From NCBI GenBank assembly GCA_028871595.1, contig JAGWMT010000234.1, positions 1 to 5,365 of the forward strand: DNA of 5,365 bases, in the 5' to 3' direction. A program made the position numbers and the translations under genes. The notes beneath the pieces are model-generated. The model was not told the origin of the DNA, did not search any database, and worked only from the letters and a program-made list of their open reading frames with translations. This document shows, piece after piece, positions 1-5,347 of the stretch (its first letter is position 1; each line of letters begins with the position of its first letter). Source of the stretch: Elusimicrobiota bacterium. GTDB lineage: Bacteria; Elusimicrobiota; Elusimicrobia; UBA1565; UBA9628.

Positions 1-1020
1 GTTTTTCGCCGCGCGCGGGCGCCGGTCGCGCAGCCGTACCGCGACGAGACCCCAGCGGGGATACACCGCGAGGACCGCGCCGAAGGCGCCCGTGTGGTAG
101 AAGCCGATCGGCGCGCCCGTCCGGCGCCCGGATTCCACCCGCTCCCGCTCCACGGCCCAGAGGTAGCCTCGGTCGGGGTCCTCCCGCGAGGGGCTCGTGA
201 AGCGGCGGACCACCTCCGGGGGCAGGAGCGCCCGTTCGCCCCAGCGCCCTTCCTGGAGCATCAATTGACCGAGCTTCGCGAGTTCGCGGGCGTTCAACGA
301 GAGCCCGCCGTAGACGTCGGGGCGTCCCGTCCGATCCTTGCTCCAGGAGACGTCGTCGATTCCCATGGGCCGGAAGAACGTCTCGTTCAGGAAGACGTCG
401 GCCTCTTTCCCCGAGGCGCCGCGCACGACGGCCGCCAGCAGTTCGACCGCGGCGTTGTTGTAGCAGCGCACGGTCCCGGGCTCGGATTCCACCGGCTGCC
501 GGCTCGCGAATTCGACCAAGTCCGCCTGCCGGGACAGGATGCGATCGCCGCCGGCGACGCCGGGGGTGCAGGCGAGACCCGAGGTGTGCGTCATCACGTG
601 GCGCAGGGACACCCGCGACTTGGCGCCCGCGTTCCAGCCGGCGATCCAGCGCGAGACCCGGGCGTCCTCGGACGGCACGCGTCCGTCCGCGATCAGCGCC
701 ATGATCGCGAGCGACAGGACGACCTTGGTCACCGACGCGAGAGGAAGCCTGCGCGCGCCGCCGGCGGAATAGCGCTCGACGACGGTCCTGCCGCCCTTGA
801 CGACGATCAGCGCGTCCGAGGCCTCCGCCGTCGGCGAGTCGAGCAGTCCCCGCAGGGCCTCGGGATCGACGCCGGCCTCGCCCGCTTCGGCGCGCGGAAA
901 GAACCCCGCGGAGGAGACGTTCGCGTCGAAGGCCGCCGGGGAAGCCGGCGGCGCGGCGGCGGACCCCATCGCGGCGAGCCATAGAGCCGCCGCCAGTCCG
1001 GCCCGGACCGCCGTTCCCAT
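1..1020 (-). CDS. Secreted serine hydrolase, beta-lactamase/DD-peptidase family (partial, 3' end off the left edge)
   Basis: The minus strand is open from ATG at 1020 to base 1, giving 340 codons with no stop, so the C-terminus lies outside the window. Residues 1-23 look like a signal peptide (MGTAVRAG, then an Ala/Leu core ending in GSAAA), so the product is probably periplasmic or secreted. All three motifs of the class C beta-lactamase / penicillin-binding-protein fold (Pfam Beta-lactamase, PF00144) are visible: SVTK at 96-99 with nucleophile Ser96 and Lys99, YNN at 187-189, and HTG at 309-311 replacing the KTG box. HVMTHTSGL at about 141-149 is also typical. Family members hydrolyse esters, D-peptides or, less often, beta-lactams. 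HTG in place of KTG fits the esterase or peptidase branches as well as class C enzymes, so the substrate cannot be named. Family length is usually about 350-420 residues, so little is missing. The gene lies 32 bases downstream of a small gene on the same strand. No Shine-Dalgarno sequence precedes the ATG. Confidence 0.9.
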   Translation of the reverse strand, partial: MGTAVRAGLAAALWLAAMGSAAAPPASPAAFDANVSSAGFFPRAEAGEAGVDPEALRGLLDSPTAEASDALIVVKGGRTVVERYSAGGARRLPLASVTKVVLSLAIMALIADGRVPSEDARVSRWIAGWNAGAKSRVSLRHVMTHTSGLACTPGVAGGDRILSRQADLVEFASRQPVESEPGTVRCYNNAAVELLAAVVRGASGKEADVFLNETFFRPMGIDDVSWSKDRTGRPDVYGGLSLNARELAKLGQLMLQEGRWGERALLPPEVVRRFTSPSREDPDRGYLWAVERERVESGRRTGAPIGFYHTGAFGAVLAVYPRWGLVAVRLRDRRPRAAKN

Positions 1021-1026
1021 GCCAGG

Positions 1027-1032
1027 AGTGTA
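1027..1032 (-). promoter_or_regulatory. Possible -10 element (TACACT) just upstream of the serine hydrolase
   Basis: On the minus strand TACACT, matching the TAnnnT core of a bacterial -10 box, ends 6 bases before the ATG at 1020. A transcript from here would start at or next to the start codon, which would explain the lack of a Shine-Dalgarno sequence. No -35 element is obvious. A chance match is quite possible, and the gene could instead be read from the upstream small gene. Confidence 0.3.
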
Positions 1033-1052
1033 GCAGGCGCCGCCCGCCGGGG

Positions 1053-1379
1053 CTAGGGCTGGGGAGGGTACTCGATGACGAACGCGCAGGGGTACTGTTC
1101 GTCCGTGGAAACGGCCTTGACCAAGCCCAGCGTCTTGTCGTAATAAAACGCCCCGCTGCCCTCGTCGAAATACCAGGCGACCTCGAGGCAATCCTTGAGG
1201 ACCATCGGGACGCCGGCGTCGTCGCCGACGTGGACCTCGGCGTTCAAGGAAGCGACTTTGAAGCTCCAGCGGCCCTCCTCCCAGGTCGCGCCCGGCGCGG
1301 GCGGAACGGGAAACAGCTTCTTCACCGGAAGCTCGAGGAAAGCGGCGTCGCACGACATCGCGCCGGCCTCGCCGGTCAC
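1053..1379 (-). CDS. Small beta-rich protein of unknown function (start uncertain, possibly an N-terminally truncated remnant)
   Basis: This minus-strand frame ends in TAG at 1055-1053, 32 bases before the serine hydrolase. I chose the GTG at 1379 (108 residues) because GGGAG sits 6 bases upstream of it. In-frame ATGs at 1358, 1448 and 1496 are alternatives. The last two would overlap the iron-sulfur gene read the other way, and both lie upstream of the likely transcription start. The protein alternates hydrophobic and polar residues in a beta-sheet style and contains FYYDKTLGLVKAVS near its C-terminus. That resembles the 'YY..GvGLVK' ending of repeated beta domains in bacterial secreted proteins and lipoproteins. 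Such domains normally have a longer N-terminal half and a signal peptide. Neither is seen from any start, so this may be the surviving 3' part of a larger gene. The frame stays plausible back to about 1405 (SSWETTVTG), which supports that idea. The function is not recognised. Confidence 0.5.
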   Translation of the reverse strand: MTGEAGAMSCDAAFLELPVKKLFPVPPAPGATWEEGRWSFKVASLNAEVHVGDDAGVPMVLKDCLEVAWYFDEGSGAFYYDKTLGLVKAVSTDEQYPCAFVIEYPPQP

Positions 1380-1385
1380 CGTCGT

Positions 1386-1390
1386 CTCCC
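1386..1390 (-). promoter_or_regulatory. Ribosome binding site GGGAG for the small minus-strand gene
   Basis: On the minus strand GGGAG is followed by a 6-base spacer and GTG at 1379. It is the best Shine-Dalgarno match near any candidate start of this gene and is the reason the GTG was chosen over the ATGs at 1358 and 1448. Confidence 0.4.
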
Positions 1391-1433
1391 AGGAAGACGC
1401 CTGGCCGTCGGCGCCAGCCGCGCGTCCAAGCGG

Positions 1434-1441
1434 AGTATAAT
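1434..1441. promoter_or_regulatory. Overlapping divergent -10 elements (TATAAT rightward, TATACT leftward)
   Basis: The eight bases AGTATAAT hold a perfect TATAAT on the plus strand (1436-1441) and TATACT on the minus strand (1439-1434), sharing four bases. The plus element ends 5 bases before the ATG at 1447, so transcription would begin at about the start codon. The minus element would start RNA near 1427, leaving a leader of about 48 bases before the GTG at 1379. No good -35 box is visible for either direction. Shared -10 elements driving both strands are an established class of bacterial bidirectional promoter. A perfect TATAAT is striking in DNA this GC-rich. Confidence 0.55.
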
Positions 1442-1446
1442 GGGGC

Positions 1447-2739
1447 ATGGCCGAACCGCTGGGACGTCTGCTGACGGACCTGGGCGAACGCACCACCTAC
1501 GACGCCGCCAGCCAGTGCTCCCGCTGCGGGTACTGCGAGCAGGCCTGCCCCACGTACGTCGCGACGGGGAAGGAATCGCATTCGCCGCGGGGCCGCAACC
1601 AGATCGTCCGGCTGATGTTGGAGGGAAAGCTGGACGACCCGGCGGCCGCCGAGGAAGCGTTGTCGTCTTGCCTTCTTTGCGGCGCCTGCGTGACCGCGTG
1701 CTACGCGAAGGTCTCCGTCCCGGATATCGTCCTGGAAGGGCGCCGCGCGTTGCGCGGCGAACCGCATTGGTTGATGAGATCGATTTCCCGGTTATTGATT
1801 GAGTCGCCGGGGACGCTGGCCGTGCTCCTGAAGGTCGGATACGCTCTCAAGCGTGTCGGTCTCTCCCGCCTGGCCCGCCCGATTCTTCGCGCGATGGGGC
1901 TTCCCGTGCTGGCCGCGATGGATGAGCACGTGAACGAATCACCCTTGCGTTTGCTCGACGCGGAGCTTTCCTCGCTGCGGCTCAAGGGCGAGGGGGAGAA
2001 CTGGAATTATTTCGCGCCGTGCGGACCGCGCTATCTGTATCCCCGCGTGGGCGTCGCCACGTGGACGGCGCTGACGAAGCTGCAGGGGCCGGGCCGCTTC
2101 ATGGAGAACTCCTGCTGCGGACTGCTGGCGAACAACTACGGGGACATTGAAGACGCCCGGACCTTGGCCCGTAAAAATATCGAGAAGGCGGAGCAGGACG
2201 GCGGCGCCCCCATCATCGGCGATTGTTCGTCGTGCGTGGCGTTCCTGAAGTCCTACCCGCAGCTTTTTTTGATGCCGTCGGACGCCGAGTGGCGGCCGCG
2301 CGCGGAGCGCTTCGCGGCGCGCGTGCGCGACGCCGTCGAGATCTACGGAGAGCATCCCGTCGTCGCGCCGCTCGCCTCGGACGGCGTGAAGGTGACGTAC
2401 CACGATTCATGCCGCGCGCTCAACGGCCAAGGCCTCAAGGAACAGCCGCGCAAGGCGGTCAAAGCGGCGGCCGGAGACGACTACTGCGAGATGGCGGGCG
2501 CCGACGTCTGCTGCGGCGGCGCGGGCGCCTTCGCGTTCGTCCACGAGGACCTGTCGGACGAGGTCCTGCGCCGCAAGATCGGCAACGCCGCGGCGTCGCA
2601 GGCGGGGACCATCGTCACCAGCTCGACGTCGTGCCTGATCCAGCTTGCCCGTGGTTTGAGGAAATACTATCCTGACGCGCGGGTGCTTCACCTCTCCGAA
2701 TACGTGGCCGAGGCCCTCCGCGACCGCCATGGGACGTAG
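1447..2739 (+). CDS. GlcF/LutA-like iron-sulfur oxidoreductase subunit with two CCG domains
   Basis: This 430-residue protein has the layout of glycolate/lactate oxidase iron-sulfur subunits. Two ferredoxin-type motifs lie near the N-terminus: C24, C27, C30, C34-P, and C75, C78, C81, C85. Two cysteine-rich CCG domains (PF02754, as in heterodisulfide reductase HdrB) follow: C192, C223-C224 and C260/C263 in the first, and C322, C355-C356 and C396 in the second. The N-terminal motifs should bind two [4Fe-4S] clusters and pass electrons from a flavin partner towards the CCG domains and the quinone pool. No signal peptide or membrane helix is evident. E. coli GlcF is of similar length. No GlcD-type FAD-linked oxidase is adjacent, so the substrate (glycolate, lactate or another 2-hydroxy acid) cannot be assigned. 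The second ferredoxin motif has Tyr86 where Pro is usual. There is no Shine-Dalgarno sequence, and a perfect TATAAT lies just before the ATG. The 3' end overlaps the next gene by 11 bases. Confidence 0.9.
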   Translation: MAEPLGRLLTDLGERTTYDAASQCSRCGYCEQACPTYVATGKESHSPRGRNQIVRLMLEGKLDDPAAAEEALSSCLLCGACVTACYAKVSVPDIVLEGRRALRGEPHWLMRSISRLLIESPGTLAVLLKVGYALKRVGLSRLARPILRAMGLPVLAAMDEHVNESPLRLLDAELSSLRLKGEGENWNYFAPCGPRYLYPRVGVATWTALTKLQGPGRFMENSCCGLLANNYGDIEDARTLARKNIEKAEQDGGAPIIGDCSSCVAFLKSYPQLFLMPSDAEWRPRAERFAARVRDAVEIYGEHPVVAPLASDGVKVTYHDSCRALNGQGLKEQPRKAVKAAAGDDYCEMAGADVCCGGAGAFAFVHEDLSDEVLRRKIGNAAASQAGTIVTSSTSCLIQLARGLRKYYPDARVLHLSEYVAEALRDRHGT

Positions 2740-3922
2740 ACAAGAACTCGAAAAGCGCCAGTCGCTCCTCGCCCGTTTCGGCCGGATGGTCGCGGCCGAG
2801 ACTCACCTGGACAGCCTGCTGACGATCATCGCCGAGGAGGTCCGCAACATCCTGGGCGCGGACCGCTGCTCCGTGTTCCTGGTGGACCCGTACAAGGGCG
2901 AGCTGTGGACGAAGATCGCCCTGGGCATGGAGGAGAAGATCCTGCGCATCCCGCTGGGCCAGGGCATCGCCGGCTTCGTGGCGAAGACCGGCAGCGCCGT
3001 CAACATCCGCGACGCCTACAAGGACACCCGCTTCGCGCAGGACCTGGACCGGATCACCGGCTACCAGACCCGCAGCGTGCTGGCCGTGCCGCTGCGCGGC
3101 CGCGACGGCAAGTCCCTGGGCGTGTTCGAGGTCCTGAACAAGGGCAAGGGCGCCTTCAACGAGGAAGACGAGGGTCTGCTCCGCATCCTGGCCACCATGG
3201 CCGCCAGCTTCATCGAGAACGCGACCCTCTACGAGGACCTGCGCCGCTCCCATTTGGAGACCATCTACCGCATGGCCCTCGTCGCCGAGTACCGCGACCA
3301 GGAGGACACGGGCCGCCACCTCCGGCGCATGAGCCGGTTCTCCGGGATTCTGGCGCAGGGCATGGGCCTGACCTTCGCCGAGGCCGAGGACATCCGCTAC
3401 GCCGCGCCGCTCCACGACATCGGCAAGGTGGCCATCCCCGACGCGATCCTGCGCAAGCCGGCCAAGCTCACTCCCGAGGAATTCGAGGAGATGAAGAAGC
3501 ACACGGTGTACGGCGCGAAGATGCTGGCCAACGCCGAAAGCCGCCTGCTGCGCCTGGCCGCGAAGGTGGCCATCGGCCACCACGAGTGGTATGACGGCAC
3601 CGGCTATCCGTACGCGCTCAAAGGCGACGCCATCTCCATCGAGGCGCGCATCGTCACCGTCGCCGACGTGTTCGACGCGCTGTCGTCCAAGCGCGTGTAC
3701 AAGGGCGAGTGGACGGTGGAGGACGCCCTCAAGTACATCGAGACGGGCGCGGGCAAGCAGTTCGACCCGCGGGTGGTGGCCGTCCTGCGCGAGAAGTTCG
3801 CCGACATCCTGCAGGCGCGCGACGAGGAAAACCGCCGCATGGTCGAGGACGAGGGGGCGATGATGCAGGCCCACTTCCCGCTGCGTCCGACGGACGCCGA
3901 CCACCTTCCCAAGAACGCCTAA
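2729..3922 (+). CDS. GAF and HD-GYP domain protein, probable cyclic dinucleotide phosphodiesterase
   Basis: This 397-residue protein has a short N-terminal helix, a GAF sensor domain at about 20-165, a helical linker, and an HD-GYP domain at about 175-360. HD-GYP enzymes hydrolyse cyclic di-GMP, and some hydrolyse cGAMP. The catalytic and metal-binding residues are all visible: TGRH with H197, HDIGK with H229-D230, H258, HHEWYDGTGYP (H284, H285, G292-Y293-P294), and D313 in VADVFDAL. The position that is Glu in the trinuclear-iron enzyme PmGH is Asp193 here, a common variant, so the metal count is uncertain. There is no receiver domain or transmembrane segment, so it should be a cytoplasmic enzyme controlled by whatever the GAF domain senses. 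The ATG lies inside the end of the iron-sulfur gene with no nearby Shine-Dalgarno sequence, which suggests translational coupling. The last 40 residues or so are an acidic, Met-rich helical tail outside the domain. Leucine codons are almost all CTG or CTC, unlike the upstream gene. Confidence 0.93.
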   Translation: MGRRQELEKRQSLLARFGRMVAAETHLDSLLTIIAEEVRNILGADRCSVFLVDPYKGELWTKIALGMEEKILRIPLGQGIAGFVAKTGSAVNIRDAYKDTRFAQDLDRITGYQTRSVLAVPLRGRDGKSLGVFEVLNKGKGAFNEEDEGLLRILATMAASFIENATLYEDLRRSHLETIYRMALVAEYRDQEDTGRHLRRMSRFSGILAQGMGLTFAEAEDIRYAAPLHDIGKVAIPDAILRKPAKLTPEEFEEMKKHTVYGAKMLANAESRLLRLAAKVAIGHHEWYDGTGYPYALKGDAISIEARIVTVADVFDALSSKRVYKGEWTVEDALKYIETGAGKQFDPRVVAVLREKFADILQARDEENRRMVEDEGAMMQAHFPLRPTDADHLPKNA

Positions 3923-3926
3923 GTTT

Positions 3927-3935
3927 TGCTAGACT
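3927..3935 (+). promoter_or_regulatory. Extended -10 promoter element for tRNA-Gly
   Basis: TGCTAGACT fits the extended -10 pattern (TG, one base, then a TATAAT-like hexamer) and ends 11 bases before the mature tRNA 5' end, in the 24-base gap after the phosphodiesterase stop codon. A weak -35-like TTCCCA lies at 3906-3911 with an 18-base spacer. It probably gives the tRNA its own start, in addition to any readthrough from upstream. Confidence 0.45.
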
Positions 3936-3946
3936 GTTCGGGAACC

Positions 3947-4020
3947 GCGGGCGTGGTTCAATGGTAGAACGGGTCCTTGCCAAGGATCAGACGGCGGTTC
4001 GATTCCGCTCGCCCGCTCCA
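3947..4020 (+). tRNA. tRNA-Gly (anticodon GCC)
   Basis: A complete 74-base cloverleaf can be folded by eye. The acceptor stem is 3947-3953 (GCGGGCG) with 4010-4016 (CGCCCGC), all seven pairs Watson-Crick. The D stem GTTC/GAAC (3956-3959 with 3967-3970) encloses the loop AATGGTA. The anticodon stem is 3972-3976 with 3984-3988, including one G-U pair, around the loop TTGCCAA with GCC at 3979-3981. The variable loop is AGAC. The T stem is 3993-3997 with 4005-4009, around the loop TTCGATT. The discriminator base is T4017 and CCA is encoded at 4018-4020. The tRNA reads GGC and GGU glycine codons, and GGC is abundant in these genes. No terminator follows. Confidence 0.97.
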
Positions 4021-4039
4021 AATTTCCCCCAAAAATAAA

Positions 4040-4492
4040 ATGCTCAGCGTCTCCCGCCGTATCCTCGTCAGCGCGCCGCGGGATTCCGTGCAGAAGTACC
4101 TGAGCGACCTGCGCGAGATCGCGAAGTACGAGGCCAAGGTGGACTCCATCGAGCTCGCCCCCGAAGGCTCCGAGGCCACGGCGTCGGGCCGCTTCCTGGG
4201 CCTTCCCTGGCACGGCACGTTCCGCTTCGAGATGACCCGCGACGGCGGCTACCGCGGCGTGATGGTGCAGGGTCCCCTGCGCTCCATGGAGTCGCGCATC
4301 GTCCTGCGGCCGGTCATCGGCGGGACCTTGATCGAGCACGTCGAGTCCTACGATCTCCCGTTCTTCCTGCGCCCGCTCAAGCCGTTCGTGAAGCGCTGGC
4401 TGGACCATACTCTGGAGAGCGAGCTGGACTTCATCAAGGAAGGCGCGGAGGCCCTCAACCGCCGCCTCCAGCTCCAGCGCCTCGACGCCTAA
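4040..4492 (+). CDS. SRPBCC/START-like ligand-binding protein (polyketide cyclase type)
   Basis: This is a 150-residue protein. The N-terminus (ILVSAPRDSVQKYLSDLREI at about 8-27) has the strand-helix opening of SRPBCC proteins, in which residues after 'v.ap...v..yl.Dl' form the first helix. The middle is beta-rich, and the C-terminus is one long amphipathic helix (about 110-145) that would close the hydrophobic cavity. Length and layout match single-domain polyketide cyclase/dehydrase or CoxG/RatA-like members, which bind lipids or other hydrophobic ligands. No ligand or reaction can be assigned. It is probably cytoplasmic, as there is no signal peptide. I chose the ATG at 4040, since any start further upstream lies inside the tRNA. 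The 19-base gap after the tRNA CCA is A- and C-rich and has no Shine-Dalgarno sequence, so it may be read as a tail of the tRNA transcript. Its TAA overlaps the stop of the convergent membrane-protein gene. Confidence 0.82.
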   Translation: MLSVSRRILVSAPRDSVQKYLSDLREIAKYEAKVDSIELAPEGSEATASGRFLGLPWHGTFRFEMTRDGGYRGVMVQGPLRSMESRIVLRPVIGGTLIEHVESYDLPFFLRPLKPFVKRWLDHTLESELDFIKEGAEALNRRLQLQRLDA

Positions 4493-4899
4493 CGGGCAAT
4501 AAGCAGGTAGGCGCGTTCGAAGACCAGCGCCGCCCCCGCCCAGGCCGGAAAATAATCGAGCCGCACCAGCCCCAGCACGCACCAGCGCTTGCCCCGGTAG
4601 TTGGGCTCCCAGGGAGCTTCACCCAGGGCGGCCCGCAGGACCAGGCCGGTCAACAGCTCGAAGACCATGATGAGCGTCGCGTACAGCATGGCGCGCAGCG
4701 GCCACGACCGATCGGCGACAACGGGGCGAAGCAGGTGAAATCCGGGATACAGAAGGGCATACACCGGAAACATCCAAACGTAAGAGTAACCGATGAGGCG
4801 CTTGCCGGAGGCGCGTTCCGTGAGCGCCGTGTACATGACTTCCACGGCGACGCCCACGCAGGCGAGGACCAACGTCGGTTCGAGGTGGCGAAGAATCAA
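4489..4899 (-). CDS. Four-helix integral membrane protein of unknown function
   Basis: This 136-residue protein has four predicted membrane spans at about 6-26, 40-61, 67-92 and 112-134. Conserved-looking polar patches lie between them: GKRLIGYSYVWMFPVYALLYP before and within span 2, and PWEPNYRGKRW followed by VRLDYFPAW before and within span 4. The FELLTG motif and the aromatic/charged loop before the last span resemble the 'putative ABC-transporter type IV' (CmpB-like, PF06541) membrane proteins, but I recognise this only loosely. The start is TTG at 4899, since no ATG or GTG in frame precedes the first span, and no Shine-Dalgarno sequence is visible. It begins 7 bases after the SEC-C gene on the same strand, so the two are probably co-transcribed and its translation may rely on ribosomes finishing that gene. 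Its TAG overlaps the TAA of the convergent SRPBCC gene. Confidence 0.75.
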   Translation of the reverse strand: MILRHLEPTLVLACVGVAVEVMYTALTERASGKRLIGYSYVWMFPVYALLYPGFHLLRPVVADRSWPLRAMLYATLIMVFELLTGLVLRAALGEAPWEPNYRGKRWCVLGLVRLDYFPAWAGAALVFERAYLLIAR

Positions 4900-4906
4900 G
4901 ACACGA

Positions 4907-5320
4907 CTAAGCGCCGTGGCACTTCTTGAACTTCTTGCCGGAGCCGCAGTGGCACGGTTCGTTGCGGCCGGTCTCGGGCTCTGTCTTCACGAAGGTCTCG
5001 CCGGGCTTGCCCGCGGGGGCCTCGTTCATCTCGCCCTTCTCGATGCGGTCCTTGTTCTTCTCGATCCAGGCCTGGACCGCCTTCATGTCCTTCACGTCCA
5101 CGCCCTCTTTCTGCATGTGCAGCGCCAGCGTGCGCAGCTGCTTCATGAAGGCCGGATCCTTCCATTTGCGGAAGAACATGGCCATCATGCCCTTGGCCTT
5201 GGGGTCGTTGGCCAGTTCGGGCGGCAAAGCCGGCATGCCCGGAATGGGCGATGCCGCCGGCGCGTCCGGCGCCGCCGTCTCTTCCTTCGCGAACGGATTG
5301 AGCTTCTTGATCCAGGACAT
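4907..5320 (-). CDS. SEC-C motif zinc-binding protein
   Basis: This 137-residue protein ends in a SEC-C motif, [20 protein letters not shown], with C123, C125, C134 and H135 as the zinc ligands. The motif is named after the SecA C-terminus, where it binds zinc and contacts SecB and ribosomes. It also occurs at the ends of many small proteins of unknown role. The N-terminus is a basic, amphipathic start ([14 protein letters not shown]), followed by an Ala/Pro-rich linker to about residue 35. A helical, charged region at about 36-105 contains Met-rich [19 protein letters not shown]. There is no other catalytic domain, so an accessory role at the ribosome or secretion machinery is only inference. 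The ATG at 5320 has no Shine-Dalgarno sequence. The gene appears to lead a two-gene unit with the membrane protein that starts 7 bases downstream. Confidence 0.88.
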   Translation of the reverse strand: MSWIKKLNPFAKEETAAPDAPAASPIPGMPALPPELANDPKAKGMMAMFFRKWKDPAFMKQLRTLALHMQKEGVDVKDMKAVQAWIEKNKDRIEKGEMNEAPAGKPGETFVKTEPETGRNEPCHCGSGKKFKKCHGA

Positions 5321-5339
5321 GTCGTTAATCGGTGTCAGG

Positions 5340-5347
5340 CCTATAGT
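5340..5347. promoter_or_regulatory. Possible divergent -10 elements around the palindrome CTATAG
   Basis: CTATAG at 5341-5346 is its own reverse complement. It gives TATAGT on the plus strand (5342-5347, five of six bases matching TATAAT) and TATAGG on the minus strand (5345-5340, four of six). The minus reading would start RNA about 13 bases before the SEC-C ATG. The plus reading would start near an ATG at 5357-5359, too close to the window edge to judge as a gene. The last 45 bases are the AT-richest part of the window and hold no other visible feature. Confidence 0.3.

Noticed and set aside
94..984. Plus-strand open frame (296 codons) over the left end
   Set aside because: The minus strand encodes a serine hydrolase with a signal peptide and SVTK, YNN and HTG motifs. 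The plus frame is Arg/Gly/Pro-rich antisense noise.
1041..1052. GC-rich stretch between the two left-hand genes as a terminator
   Set aside because: The C/G runs could form a short stem, but no T-run follows on the minus strand and the spacer is only 32 bases, so readthrough is more likely.
2615..3904. Very long minus-strand open frame (429 codons) opposite the GAF/HD-GYP gene
   Set aside because: It is a shadow of the strongly C/G-ending codons of the plus-strand gene. Its translation is rich in His, Arg, Gln, Val and Ala with no recognisable domain, while the plus strand has clear GAF and HD-GYP motifs.
3977..4039. Upstream TTG start for the SRPBCC gene
   Set aside because: It lies in the tRNA anticodon loop, and the extra residues are the translated 3' half of the tRNA, not an extension of the SRPBCC fold.
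3923..4039. tRNA gene as an integration site for a mobile element
   Set aside because: No integrase, no repeat of the tRNA 3' end and no phage-like gene is seen nearby. The flanking genes look like ordinary chromosomal genes.
3929..4582. Minus-strand open frame (217 codons) across the tRNA and the SRPBCC gene
   Set aside because: It runs through the tRNA gene and opposite a better-supported plus-strand gene, and has low-complexity Ala/Arg/Leu composition without a recognisable domain.
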